Assembly (NCBI GenBank): GCA_947504185.1
Contig: CANNGJ010000016.1
Location: 1 to 64,000 of the forward strand
Length of the DNA stretch: 64,000 nt
Source of the DNA: an uncultured Tenacibaculum sp.
GTDB lineage: Bacteria; Bacteroidota; Bacteroidia; Flavobacteriales; Flavobacteriaceae
Direction of reading: 5' to 3'
Shown: positions 43,870 to 52,601 of the stretch, in pieces
How the letters are laid out: each line of letters begins with the position of its first letter
Numbering within the stretch: position 1 is the stretch's first letter
Program-made: the position numbers and the translations under genes
Notes under the pieces: model-generated
Database searches by the model: none
Seen by the model: only the letters and a program-made list of their open reading frames with translations
What the model was told of the DNA's origin: nothing

Positions 43870-44868
43870 ATGAATAAAAATCTAATTATCAGTTTTGCTT
43901 TCTTACTACAAATAACTCAACTTATGGCGCAATCAATTTCATCTAAGTTTCCGTTCGAATCAAAATATATAGATTTACACGGTTCTAAAATTCATTATAT
44001 AGAAGAGTATTCAGATGCTTCATTTTATGCAGAAGAAATAAAAGATAAAAATGCCTCAAGCCCTGAGCAACTCACTTTTCTGTTTTTACACGGTAACCCA
44101 ACTTCTAGCTATTTATGGAGAAATATTATACCTTATGTAAAAGAACATGGTAGAGCAATAGCTATAGACTTAATAGGAATGGGGAAATCTGATAAACCAG
44201 ATATTGATTATACATTTCAAGATCATTACGTCTATCTAGAAGCTTTTATTAAGAAGAAAAAAATTAAAAATATTGTTTTAGTTATGCATGACTGGGGATC
44301 TGCATTAGGATTTCATTATGCCTCTTTAAATGAAAATAATATAAAAGGTATAGTTTTTATGGAAGCACTTACCAAGCCTATGCAATGGAAAGATGCCAAC
44401 TTTATAGAAAGAATATTATTTAAAAGATTTAGGCATCCTAAAAGAGGTCATAAAATGATAGCTAAAAACAATTTCTTTATAAAAACTTTTCTTTTCAAAG
44501 TAGGAGTTAAAAGAAGACTTTCGAAAGAGGAAAAAGCATATTATGCTAATCCGTATCCAACTATAAAAAGTAGAAAACCTATTGAAATATGGCCAAAAGA
44601 AATTCCTATCGAAGGTGAACCAAAACGTAATTATGATATTATTTCTAATTATGCTAATTGGCTAAAAATAACAGATATCCCTAAACTATTACTATATGCA
44701 AAACCAGGTATGATTATAAAAAAGAAAGATGTAGAGCGCATTGAAAAAGAATATAAAAATTTAGAATCTGCTTATGTAGGTAAAGGAAAACATTATATAC
44801 AAGAAGATAGACCACACGAAATTGGTAAAGCAATTGATAGTTGGATTAGTAATATAATAAACCTTTAG
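43870..44868 (+). CDS. haloalkane dehalogenase-like alpha/beta hydrolase
   Basis: A 332-residue protein with a signal peptide (IISFAFLLQITQLMAQ). HGNPTSSYLWRNIIPYV, IDLIGMGKSDKP, nucleophile Asp in VMHDWGSALGFHYAS and catalytic His in GKGKHYIQEDRPHEIG. Unlike the relative at 33340 it keeps both halide-binding residues (Asn in HGNPTS, Trp after the Asp), so a true dehalogenase is plausible. Exported, which is uncommon for the family. Confidence 0.85.
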   Translation: MNKNLIISFAFLLQITQLMAQSISSKFPFESKYIDLHGSKIHYIEEYSDASFYAEEIKDKNASSPEQLTFLFLHGNPTSSYLWRNIIPYVKEHGRAIAIDLIGMGKSDKPDIDYTFQDHYVYLEAFIKKKKIKNIVLVMHDWGSALGFHYASLNENNIKGIVFMEALTKPMQWKDANFIERILFKRFRHPKRGHKMIAKNNFFIKTFLFKVGVKRRLSKEEKAYYANPYPTIKSRKPIEIWPKEIPIEGEPKRNYDIISNYANWLKITDIPKLLLYAKPGMIIKKKDVERIEKEYKNLESAYVGKGKHYIQEDRPHEIGKAIDSWISNIINL

Positions 44869-45195
44869 AGACAATATTTTTGTAACAAAACTTTTTTTGT
44901 GAGATGATAATAAAAATAATCTTCTGTTATCACAATAAAGATACTAATACTGTATGTAATCAAATTAAAAGATATTCATTGACATAATTGAAGATAAATT
45001 TTTGTTATTAATTTGGGTTAATAAAAATCTGAGTGAACATTATAGAGCGAAATTTTCATCATGATTTTTTTTAAGAGGTCTCAAAATATTACTTTTTCAT
45101 CTATACAAACTTTTTTGTATGTACCCAACTCTTTGTATTGCTTATTGGTTTAGAATATATTTGTTTAACATGAAAACTTATAAAATATATTTATA
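44869..45195 (+). other. intergenic region with promoter and operator-like site
   Basis: No gene is seen. A weak match to the post-HxlR motif starts at 45043 (ATAGAGCGAAATTTTC). GTATGTACCCAACTCTTTGT at 45117 resembles a site before the SDR at 58250. TATATTTG near 45155 is a flavobacterial -7 element with a TTTG about 20 bases upstream. Confidence 0.5.
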
Positions 45196-45945
45196 ATGAA
45201 ACACACAATTAAGTTATTTATCACTTCCATATTAATATCATTTTTAATAGTTAGTTGCAATGACGATGATTCAAATGAAAGAGAACCAGTTAATAATTTA
45301 CCCACTATCAATCTTGAAGCAAATACTTTAATTCAATTTATTTTGCTAGACAATAAAGATGATGGAGAAGAAGTAGTTGAAAATGAATTTATCCCACTAC
45401 TTGAACAGACTATTACAAATAGTGGAGGGGTATTTTTAGGAGCATTTAATACCATTTCTGTAGAAGAAGGAAATTTAACCCCACAACAGTTTAGAATATA
45501 CAAATGGCCAGACATTACTGCTATTGAGGCATTCCAAAATGATCAAAATCACATTGAACTAGAATCTATAGAAACTAATGCTCTTAGAAATGTTACTATT
45601 GGGTATGGATTAGCTGGAGCCGACGTGAATTATCAATTTGATCAAAACAAAGTCTATGAATTATATTCAGCCAATATTATTGATTTTGATTTAATCACAC
45701 AATTTGGGCCGATTCAACAAATTGCTAATGAAGAATATGGCCGTAATGAATTTTTGCCTTTAATTGGCACAACTGATATTCAAGGTGGTTGGAGTTTTAT
45801 GGTTGGAGGGATTGTAGAATGGCCAGATGAGCAAACATTATTTGAATTTCTACATCTTGATTCTTTTCTTAATGGAATTGAAAATTATAGAAATCCTGCT
45901 ACAGAAAATCTACTGTTAATTAATGGAAAGTATATTATTCAGTAA
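45196..45945 (+). CDS. lipoprotein with two DUF1330-like domains
   Basis: A 249-residue lipoprotein (LISFLIVSCNDDD). Two alpha-beta halves: LIQFILLDNKDDGEEVVENE with GNLTPQQFRIYKWPD, and YELYSANIIDFDLITQFGPI with GGIVEWPDEQTLFEFLHLDS. It is a diverged relative of the protein at 32413 (same double-domain plan). A likely operator precedes it at 45117. Function unknown. Confidence 0.7.
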   Translation: MKHTIKLFITSILISFLIVSCNDDDSNEREPVNNLPTINLEANTLIQFILLDNKDDGEEVVENEFIPLLEQTITNSGGVFLGAFNTISVEEGNLTPQQFRIYKWPDITAIEAFQNDQNHIELESIETNALRNVTIGYGLAGADVNYQFDQNKVYELYSANIIDFDLITQFGPIQQIANEEYGRNEFLPLIGTTDIQGGWSFMVGGIVEWPDEQTLFEFLHLDSFLNGIENYRNPATENLLLINGKYIIQ

Positions 45946-45989
45946 AAAAGAAACAATGAAGCCATCTTCACTTTTTTTGAAAAAAAAGA

Positions 45990-46033
45990 AGGGTTGTAGA
46001 CATTTGTGTTGCGAAACATAAAAATACAACCCT
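45990..46033. repeat. inverted repeat upstream of the BAAT fragment
   Basis: AGGGTTGTA (45990-45998) pairs with TACAACCCT (46025-46033); the loop holds a further short stem (TGTT/AACA). It marks the left edge of the truncated gene that follows. A role as a recombination site or terminator is unproved. Confidence 0.4.
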
Positions 46034-46056
46034 ATGTACCGGGCACTAAGCAAAGA

Positions 46057-46702
46057 GATGATTTTTACATAAAAGCTATGCCTTTTTAGCTGTAGGCTAT
46101 TTTGGAATGGAAAATACACCTCAGTATCTAGATAGAATTTCTTTAAACGCAATACATAATTCTATTATTAATATCGCTAATAACAATCCAAAAATAAATA
46201 GCACAAAAGTAGCTGCCATAGGAGGATCTAAAGGTGGTGAGTTAGTCTTAAACTTAGCTAGTCGTTATGAAGATATAGATGCGGTAATTGTAATTGTACC
46301 TAGTCATGCTAGTTTCCCATCGACTACAGTAAATGCTTCAACATCCTCTTGGAGTTTTGATGAAGAAGAACTTGCTTTTATTCCAATGCCTTGGAAAGCC
46401 GTTCCTTCTGTTTTAAAAAGAGATATGAGTAAAGCCTATATGATCATGCTTGAAAATAAAGAAGCAGAAGAAAAGGCAAGCATTGCTGTAGAGAAAATAA
46501 ATGGCAATGTGTTATTAATCTCAGCTACTCAAGACGAATTATGGCCATCTACTATGATGTCTAATAAAATTATAAATAGATTAAAAGCCAATAATTTTAG
46601 CAATTATTACGAGCATATTCCAATATAAGATGGGCATACAGAACCATTAAAGCACTTTGATAAAGTTTTTCAATTTTTAGATGAACATTTTAAAAATGAA
46701 TA
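46057..46702 (+). pseudogene. BAAT C-terminal-type acyl hydrolase, truncated and interrupted
   Basis: The frame reads SYAFLAVGYFGMENTPQYLD, then the family's catalytic segment AAIGGSKGGELVLNLASRYE and IVPSHASF. The N-terminal half of the family is missing. A TAA at 46626 interrupts the late His region; the frame then continues DGHTEPLKHFDKVFQFLDEH to 46702, which is the expected family end. Two lesions, so not functional. Confidence 0.8.
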
Positions 46703-46760
46703 GTTAAACAATTTTATAATACCTGTTTAGGTGTTTTCTTATTTAATTAAATAAATATAA

Positions 46761-47081
46761 ATGTTAGAGAAGCAAGAGTCTATATTCGAAAACAGTCAGG
46801 CTATAGAGAAAGCGCTTAGTGTGATCTCAGGTAAATGGAAAGTTGCCATATTGAAAGAGCTTTTAAAAAAAAGGATGCGGTTAAAAGACATTCAAAAAGG
46901 ATTACCAACTGCTTCAAAAAGAACATTAACCCGGCAGTTAAAAGAAATGATTGATACTCAGCTTATTAAAAAGAAAGATTTTAATGAATATCCTAAAAGG
47001 ACAGAATATGCCATCACGGCACTAGGGAAAAAACTGGTTACAGTTTTTAGTGAACTTGAAAGATTTGGAGGAAAATTATAG
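46761..47081 (+). CDS. HxlR-family regulator
   Basis: A 106-residue winged-helix protein: ALSVISGKWKVAILKELLKK, PTASKRTLTRQLKEMIDTQL, EYAITALGKKLVTVFSELER. Close paralogue of the regulator at 37911. Its stop codon forms the start of motif copy 4. It likely controls the lipoprotein gene downstream or the genes around it. Confidence 0.88.
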   Translation: MLEKQESIFENSQAIEKALSVISGKWKVAILKELLKKRMRLKDIQKGLPTASKRTLTRQLKEMIDTQLIKKKDFNEYPKRTEYAITALGKKLVTVFSELERFGGKL

Positions 47082-47103
47082 AGTAAAAAACACCCCTTAT
47101 TGT
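47078..47103 (+). repeat. post-HxlR motif, copy 4
   Basis: ATAGAGTAAAAAAC then ACCCCTTATTGT, beginning inside the HxlR stop codon and lying 53 bases before the start at 47156. Confidence 0.65.
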
Positions 47104-47155
47104 ATTATAGTATTATTTAAAATACCTTTAAAATTATTAATTAAAACATAATAAT

Positions 47156-47611
47156 ATGAAAAAACTAAGAACAAAAAACACTTATGCTTTAACAATACTT
47201 ATTGTAATCTTGATATTTACTCTAATATCATGTAGTAGCGATGGTGAAACCTTGTTAAAATCTAAGGCAATAACTTGTGATAAAGAACCAATAATTAATG
47301 ATGAATTATTAATTCATATCCCTAGTTATATTTTGACTATTAATAATGTTGATCTAGTAGGTGATTGTTTAAAAATAAACTTCACAACTACTGGGTGTAA
47401 TGTTTTATCTAAGGAGATAGAATTAATTTCTAGTTCTATTATGGAATCAGAACCTCCTCAAAGAATATTACAATTATCATTAAAGGATGATGAAAATTGT
47501 GGCACTTTTATAACTAAAGACGTTTCATTTAATATTAGTGATTTAAGAGAAGGAGATAATGGTAGAATCATAATTGATTATAATAATAACCCGATTTTCT
47601 ATGGTTTTTAA
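47156..47611 (+). CDS. small lipoprotein of unknown function
   Basis: A 151-residue lipoprotein (ILIVILIFTLISCSS) with four further Cys (CDKEP, GDCLK, TGCNV, ENCGT) that could form disulfides and a beta-rich pattern. No family is recognised. It follows the HxlR gene at 46761 and motif copy 4. Confidence 0.65.
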   Translation: MKKLRTKNTYALTILIVILIFTLISCSSDGETLLKSKAITCDKEPIINDELLIHIPSYILTINNVDLVGDCLKINFTTTGCNVLSKEIELISSSIMESEPPQRILQLSLKDDENCGTFITKDVSFNISDLREGDNGRIIIDYNNNPIFYGF

Positions 47612-47623
47612 CTAAAAAAAATC

Positions 47624-47650
47624 ATAGAACAGCCCTCCCCATTATTTTAA
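47624..47650 (+). repeat. weak relative of the post-HxlR motif
   Basis: ATAGAACAGCCCTCCCC then ATTATTTTAAAT partly matches the motif copies. It lies 150 bases before the epimerase gene. Low certainty. Confidence 0.3.
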
Positions 47651-47799
47651 ATACAAACTTAAATGTATATTTTTAGAGATTATTGTTCGAATATGAGCAT
47701 ATATTTTTATGGTGAATAGTATATTGTCAAGTAACAGAACAAGATTATTTTTATGATTGTTTTTAGTTAAAAGGCAATAAGCTAATTGTAAGTTATAAT

Positions 47800-48807
47800 A
47801 TGAAGAAAAAGGTACTCATACTAGGGGGAACACAATTTATTGGTCGTAATCTTGTAGAACGATTATTACCAATAGATAGTTTTGATATCACTTTGTTTAA
47901 TAGGCAAGAAACAGAGGTTAATATATTTCCAGATGTAAAAAAAATAAAAGGTGACCGAAGCACTAATGATATTAAGCAAATTAAAGAAGAAAACTGGGAT
48001 TTTGTTATCGATTTGTCCTGTTACTATCCCCATTGGTTAAAAAATAGTTTGACATGCTTAAATAGTAATTTAGAAAAGTACATTTTTATATCTAGTTGTT
48101 CTGTTTATGATTATGCGTTAGATCAATCTCCTTTAAAAAAAGAACATGTAAAAACGCAATCATGTAATGAAGAGGAGCAAATCGATGAGAGTCTCGAAAC
48201 CTACTCTAAAAGAAAAGCAGAATGTGAGCGAATATTTCAAAACTTTGGGCAAGATTATTTAATATTAAGACCTTCTGTAGTGTATGGAAAATATGACCAT
48301 ACAGACCGCTTTTATTATTGGCTACATCAAGTTAAATATAGCGATTCATTATTGATACCAGATAATGGAGAGCCTAAGTTTTCTCTTACTTATGTACATG
48401 ATTTGGTAGATGTTATTATAGAAGCATTATACAATAACGTTAAAAATGATATGTATAATATTGTGAGTTCTCCTCAAGTAAGTATTAAAAGTATAGCGAG
48501 TTATGCTATGGAGTTTTTTGGTTCTAATAATAAGTTAATTAATGCAGCCCCAGAGTTCTTAAAAGAAAATAATGTGTCTCAATGGTTTGATATGCCGTTT
48601 TGGCTCGATGGTGATTTCTTTACGCATAACAACCAAAAATATAGACATGATTTTAAATTAGAACCAACAGAACTTAAAAAAGGTATTATAGAAACAATAA
48701 AATATTACAATGCCGTAGGCTGGAAAGTACCAAAATATGGTATGTCAGAAAAAATGAGAATGGTACTTCTCAAGAAAATTAACAAAAACAGTAGTTTAGT
48801 AGCATAG
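47800..48807 (+). CDS. NAD-dependent epimerase/dehydratase-like protein
   Basis: A 335-residue extended SDR: NAD motif VLILGGTQFIGRNLVERLLP (6-25), FISSCSVYDY and the YxxxK motif in YSKRKAECERIF. Substrate-binding half GKYDHTDRFYYWLHQV with FSLTYVHDLVDVI. It resembles reductases acting on nucleotide sugars or isoflavone-reductase-like proteins; the substrate is unknown. It is the first of a same-strand run that reaches 56 kb. Confidence 0.85.
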   Translation: MKKKVLILGGTQFIGRNLVERLLPIDSFDITLFNRQETEVNIFPDVKKIKGDRSTNDIKQIKEENWDFVIDLSCYYPHWLKNSLTCLNSNLEKYIFISSCSVYDYALDQSPLKKEHVKTQSCNEEEQIDESLETYSKRKAECERIFQNFGQDYLILRPSVVYGKYDHTDRFYYWLHQVKYSDSLLIPDNGEPKFSLTYVHDLVDVIIEALYNNVKNDMYNIVSSPQVSIKSIASYAMEFFGSNNKLINAAPEFLKENNVSQWFDMPFWLDGDFFTHNNQKYRHDFKLEPTELKKGIIETIKYYNAVGWKVPKYGMSEKMRMVLLKKINKNSSLVA

Positions 48808-48814
48808 AATTAAA

Positions 48815-49363
48815 ATGAAATGTTACATTATTCATGGGTATACAGCTTCTGCTAATTCTAACTGGTTTCCTTATTTAAAGGCAGAATTGCAAAGTGAAAA
48901 TATAGAAGTTGAAATTTTAGACATGCCTAATTCGAATACTCCAAAATTAGTAGAATGGTTAAATCATTTAAAAAAATCAATACAAACGTTTAATGATAAT
49001 ACTATTTTTATCGGTCACAGTTTGGGTTGTATTACTATACTATATTATTTAAATAAGTATTTTCACAATAAAGTCAAGGCCCTATATTTAATTTCAGGAT
49101 TTGTAGAAAACACCCCAATTCCTGAATTGCAAGAATTTGTAGACCCCATAATAGATTACCAAAAAATAAAAGAACAAGCTAAAAACATATATGTTATTTC
49201 TGCCAAAGACGATGATATAGTCCCTTATAAATTTTCTCAAATTTTATCAGAGAAATTAAATGCAGAGTTTATATTGCTAAATAATGGGAAGCACTTTATC
49301 GATCGTGACGGCTTTACAAAATTTCCGTTATTGGTGAGTAAAATAAAAAGCATAAAGAGCTAA
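48815..49363 (+). CDS. RBBP9/YdeN-family serine hydrolase
   Basis: A 182-residue alpha/beta hydrolase of the RBBP9/YdeN type: YIIHGYTASANSNWFPYLKA at the start, nucleophile Ser in FIGHSLGCITILYYL, Asp in AKDDDIVPY and His in GKHFIDRDGF. 7 bases after the epimerase gene. No substrate known. Confidence 0.85.
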   Translation: MKCYIIHGYTASANSNWFPYLKAELQSENIEVEILDMPNSNTPKLVEWLNHLKKSIQTFNDNTIFIGHSLGCITILYYLNKYFHNKVKALYLISGFVENTPIPELQEFVDPIIDYQKIKEQAKNIYVISAKDDDIVPYKFSQILSEKLNAEFILLNNGKHFIDRDGFTKFPLLVSKIKSIKS

Positions 49364-49423
49364 TCGAGGTTCTACTTTTTTAATATATGTTACCAGTAAT
49401 TTGAAGAACCACGAATAACTCGA
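49364..49423. repeat. inverted repeat (attC-like candidate)
   Basis: TCGAG (49364-49368) pairs with CTCGA (49419-49423) and GGTTCT (49368-49373) with AGAACC (49405-49410), leaving an eight-base bulge. It lies exactly between two same-strand genes. Confidence 0.4.
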
Positions 49424-49430
49424 AAATCAA

Positions 49431-49970
49431 ATGATAGAATTAAGACCTCTCACAAAAAAAAATGTTACACCTTTTTATAAATGGATAAATGACGATGAAG
49501 TAATAAAATACTCATTACCATTATTTCTAAAAATCAGCACGAAGATTGAAATTGACAAGTGGTATGAAGAATTAATTAAGAATAAAGAAAATATAGACTA
49601 TGGTATATTTTTGAAAACAAACGGAGAGTTAATAGGATATTCAGGATTATGTAATATTTCAAAAACTAACAAATCTGCCGAATACTATATTTTTATTGGA
49701 AATAAAGAAATGTGGGGAAAAGGAATTGGGAAGAAAGTTACAGAACAAGTATTGAACATCGGATTTACCGAACATGACTTAAATCGTATTTTTTTAACAG
49801 TTTCTGAACCTAATATTGGAGGAATTAAGGCATATACAAATGCTGGATTTATTTTAGAAGGAAGATTACGGAAAGCTTGTTTAAGAGATAGTAAATTTCA
49901 TGACAAAATAGTTATGTCTATGCTAAAAACTGAATGGGAAGAAAAACTACTGGCAACAGGAGGTGTATAA
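49431..49970 (+). CDS. GNAT N-acetyltransferase (RimJ/RimL type)
   Basis: A 179-residue GNAT protein: ELRPLTKKNVTPFYKWINDD at the start and acetyl-CoA segment GNKEMWGKGIGKKVTEQVLN, then HDLNRIFLTVSEPNIGGIKA. The last residues (LLATGGV) are encoded by the sequence that matches the 5' core of the attC-like elements. One of four GNAT genes in this stretch. Confidence 0.88.
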   Translation: MIELRPLTKKNVTPFYKWINDDEVIKYSLPLFLKISTKIEIDKWYEELIKNKENIDYGIFLKTNGELIGYSGLCNISKTNKSAEYYIFIGNKEMWGKGIGKKVTEQVLNIGFTEHDLNRIFLTVSEPNIGGIKAYTNAGFILEGRLRKACLRDSKFHDKIVMSMLKTEWEEKLLATGGV

Positions 49971-49972
49971 AA
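49949..49972 (+). repeat. attC-like 5' core at gene end
   Basis: ACTGGCAACAGGAGGTGTAT then AA. It matches ACTGGCAACAACAGCACATA at 50541 and ACTGCCAACACCTTGTATAA at 53091 and always covers the stop region of a GNAT gene. Confidence 0.4.
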
Positions 49973-50032
49973 GTTGGCTAGTAAGTACTAAATAAAAAAG
50001 TTATAAAGAAACAATAATTAAAAGCTCTTAAA

Positions 50033-50563
50033 ATGAAGGTTTTTGAAACAAAAAGATTAACAGTTAACATATTAAAAGAAAAAGACAAAGATGTTTTTAT
50101 TGAACTACTTTCTGATCCAAGAATAATAGATCCTGCACCCCATCAAAAAACAGATTTAGAAAAGGTGATAAAAAAATTCGAATTAAACCTAACACCTTTT
50201 AAGGTTCCGAAAAAAAATAAGGATAACATTTGGGGTGTATTTGAAAAAGGAAATCTAGAAATGATAGGTATTGGAGCCATATTAACAAATAATGATGGTG
50301 ATTGGGAACTAGGGTATAGATTTAGAGTGAAGCATTGGGGAAAAGGATTTGGAACTGAATTGGCTAGCGGAATGGTGAAGTTTTGTTTTAAAAAACTAAA
50401 TTTCGAAAAAATAACTGCAGATGTTGATATTAAAAATATAGCATCTGTTAAAATTCTTGAAAAAATCATGAGGCCCGTTAAAGAATTTAATAATGAAGAA
50501 GATCTATGTATAGATAGACGTTATGAGCTAGAAAAGGAAAACTGGCAACAACAGCACATATAA
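50033..50563 (+). CDS. GNAT N-acetyltransferase
   Basis: A 176-residue GNAT protein: FETKRLTVNILKEKDKDVFI at the start, GYRFRVKHWGKGFGTELASG as the acetyl-CoA motif and ITADVDIKNIASVKILEKIM. The end (NWQQQHI) coincides with an attC-like 5' core. The NUDIX gene starts 6 bases later. Confidence 0.87.
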   Translation: MKVFETKRLTVNILKEKDKDVFIELLSDPRIIDPAPHQKTDLEKVIKKFELNLTPFKVPKKNKDNIWGVFEKGNLEMIGIGAILTNNDGDWELGYRFRVKHWGKGFGTELASGMVKFCFKKLNFEKITADVDIKNIASVKILEKIMRPVKEFNNEEDLCIDRRYELEKENWQQQHI

Positions 50564-50564
50564 T
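50541..50564 (+). repeat. attC-like 5' core at gene end
   Basis: ACTGGCAACAACAGCACATA, covering the end of the GNAT gene. No clear matching 3' core is seen before the NUDIX gene, so this copy may be incomplete. Confidence 0.35.
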
Positions 50565-50568
50565 CAAT

Positions 50569-51015
50569 ATGGGAAAACATAAAGTACTTACCGCAGTGCA
50601 TCTTTTCTTAATAAATACTAATAGTGAATTTTTATTAGCGAGAAGGTATAATACAGGATATCAAGACGGAAACTATAGTTTGATTGCTGGACATATTGAA
50701 AAGGGAGAAATGGCAAAACAAGCCATGCAAAGAGAAGCAAAAGAAGAAGGTGGTATTATTATTAATTTAGAAAATTTGTATTTTTCTCATGTTATGTATA
50801 GGAAAAGAGAAAATGAAATTGATGATGATAGAATAGATTTTTTCTTCAAAGCTTCAAAATGGGAAGGAATGGTTAAAATTATGGAAAAGAATAAATGTGA
50901 CGATATGAGATGGTTTAAACCTAATAAGCTCCCCAAAAATATAGTACCATATATATCAAGTGCATTTAATCAATTTTTAAACCAATCTCAATTTTCTGAA
51001 TATGGATGGAAATAA
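50569..51015 (+). CDS. NUDIX hydrolase
   Basis: A 148-residue NUDIX protein. The Nudix box (GX5EX7REUXEEXGU) is GHIEKGEMAKQAMQREAKEE followed by GG, with all catalytic residues in place. It would cleave a nucleoside diphosphate linked to another moiety. Confidence 0.9.
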   Translation: MGKHKVLTAVHLFLINTNSEFLLARRYNTGYQDGNYSLIAGHIEKGEMAKQAMQREAKEEGGIIINLENLYFSHVMYRKRENEIDDDRIDFFFKASKWEGMVKIMEKNKCDDMRWFKPNKLPKNIVPYISSAFNQFLNQSQFSEYGWK

Positions 51016-51050
51016 CATTTTACAATAAAAACAGTATTTAAAGTAAATCT

Positions 51051-51980
51051 ATGAAACATTTATATATAGTTATTATTCTTACGTTTTTATCTTGTCAAAA
51101 CAGTAATAAAGACAAAATAAAAGTAATTACTAAAGATCAGTCAGGAAGTGTTACAATTGATGGCACAACGCTAAATTATTCAATAAAAGGAAAAGGCACG
51201 CCTTTTCTTTTAGTAGGATCAGACCCAGAATATTTTTCAAAAGACTTGTATGATAATTTCAGAGTCTATTCGGTACAGTCTAGGTTAGATGCTTCAAAAT
51301 ACAACCCAGTAGATACCACAAAATATGGCTTTGATAGTTTACTTAAAGATATCGATACTGTAAGGTCGGTTTTAGGGCTTGAAAAATTTATTATAGGTGG
51401 GCATTCTGTTTTTGGTGCTGTTGCTCACAAATATGCTAAAAAACACCCAGAATATGTATCTCATATTGTAATGATGGGTACTCCAAGAACCTATGGAACA
51501 GCCTTACATATTGATTCTACGAATGCCTTTTGGGAAAAAGCACCTGAAAAAAGAAGATTGTTATATCAAGAAAAACGAAAACAATTAAGAAAACAAAACC
51601 TTAAACAATTAAGCCGTCGTGAAGTTTTTGTAAAAAGCCTTGTGGCTTCAGGACCAAAAAGATGGCATGATGCAAATTTAGATGCAACGGTTTTTTTTGA
51701 AAGAATAGGCTATAATTTACATTTTCTAAATCACTTATTTGGCAACAATGGCATTGTGAAGTATGACTTATGTTCACCTGAAGAAGTAATAGACATTCCA
51801 GTATTTGTAGCTATTGGGAAAAGCGATTATGTCGGTCCTTATACACTATGGGACACTACGTGCGATAATTTACCTAATTTAACCATATCCTTATTTGAAG
51901 AAAGCGGCCATACTCCTCAATATGAACAGAGTACTCTATTCAATAAAAGGTTGATTAATTGGGTTCAAAAAAAGAAATAA
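51051..51980 (+). CDS. alpha/beta hydrolase lipoprotein
   Basis: A 309-residue lipoprotein (IVIILTFLSCQNS). Nucleophile motif GGHSVFGAVAHKYAKKHPEY, late Asp in AIGKSDYVG and His in EESGHTPQYEQS. The oxyanion-loop part GKGTPFLLVGSDP is typical of esterase-like hydrolases (proline iminopeptidase-like lid absent). Surface-exposed or periplasmic esterase is the best description. Confidence 0.82.
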   Translation: MKHLYIVIILTFLSCQNSNKDKIKVITKDQSGSVTIDGTTLNYSIKGKGTPFLLVGSDPEYFSKDLYDNFRVYSVQSRLDASKYNPVDTTKYGFDSLLKDIDTVRSVLGLEKFIIGGHSVFGAVAHKYAKKHPEYVSHIVMMGTPRTYGTALHIDSTNAFWEKAPEKRRLLYQEKRKQLRKQNLKQLSRREVFVKSLVASGPKRWHDANLDATVFFERIGYNLHFLNHLFGNNGIVKYDLCSPEEVIDIPVFVAIGKSDYVGPYTLWDTTCDNLPNLTISLFEESGHTPQYEQSTLFNKRLINWVQKKK

Positions 51981-52034
51981 TTTTTACATAAAAGCATACG
52001 AGAATAATGCTGTTTCAGCATAAAATAATTTAGA

Positions 52035-52478
52035 ATGAATAAAACAGAACAACAACTAATAGGCGCTTGGAAATTAAATACTTTTGAACTAAGAAATCAT
52101 TCACTAGATAAATCTATTTTTCCATATGGAGAACAACCTATAGGAACACTATTATTTAGTAAAGAAAAGTTAATGTCTGTTTCTATAATGGCAGATAATC
52201 GAGCCTCTTTTTCGATAGAATCATTACAAATGTCTTCTCCAGATGAAAAAATAAGAGCAATAGAAACCTATCTTTCTTATTCAGGATATTGGAGATTAGT
52301 AGACGACAAAATTTATGTAAAAGTCATAACTTCACTTCTTCCTAACTGGAAAGATAAAGAGCATTTTAGAATTTTTAAAATACTAGATAACAAGTTAGTG
52401 CTTAAAACTCCAATAATTAAACAAGGAGATTTTGAAATTTCGGTTAATTTAGATTGGGTAAAATATAACAATAACTAA
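52035..52478 (+). CDS. lipocalin-like domain protein
   Basis: A 147-residue protein of the lipocalin_5 type (LIGAWKLNTFELRNHSLDKS, IGTLLFSKEKLMSVSIMADN, YSGYWRLVDDKIYVKVI), a small barrel family of unknown ligand. No signal peptide. Its stop codon lies in the 5' core of the attC-like element at 52476. Confidence 0.8.
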   Translation: MNKTEQQLIGAWKLNTFELRNHSLDKSIFPYGEQPIGTLLFSKEKLMSVSIMADNRASFSIESLQMSSPDEKIRAIETYLSYSGYWRLVDDKIYVKVITSLLPNWKDKEHFRIFKILDNKLVLKTPIIKQGDFEISVNLDWVKYNNN

Positions 52479-52587
52479 CGTACAATTATTTATCTCAGAT
52501 TAACAGAGGTTTTGTAGAATTTGTATGGCTTTTGTAATTAAACACATATAATTGTATATATACATTTACATTTGTTGGCAGTCAATT
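52476..52587 (+). repeat. attC-like palindromic element
   Basis: TAACGTACAATTAT (52476-52489) is complementary to ATAATTGTA (52548-52556); GTTGGCAGTCAATT (52574-52587) closes the element. The 5' core is nearly the same as CTAACGCACAATTAAT at 55340. It lies exactly between two cassette-like genes. Confidence 0.5.
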
Positions 52588-52601
52588 AAAGAAGCACTCT
52601 T

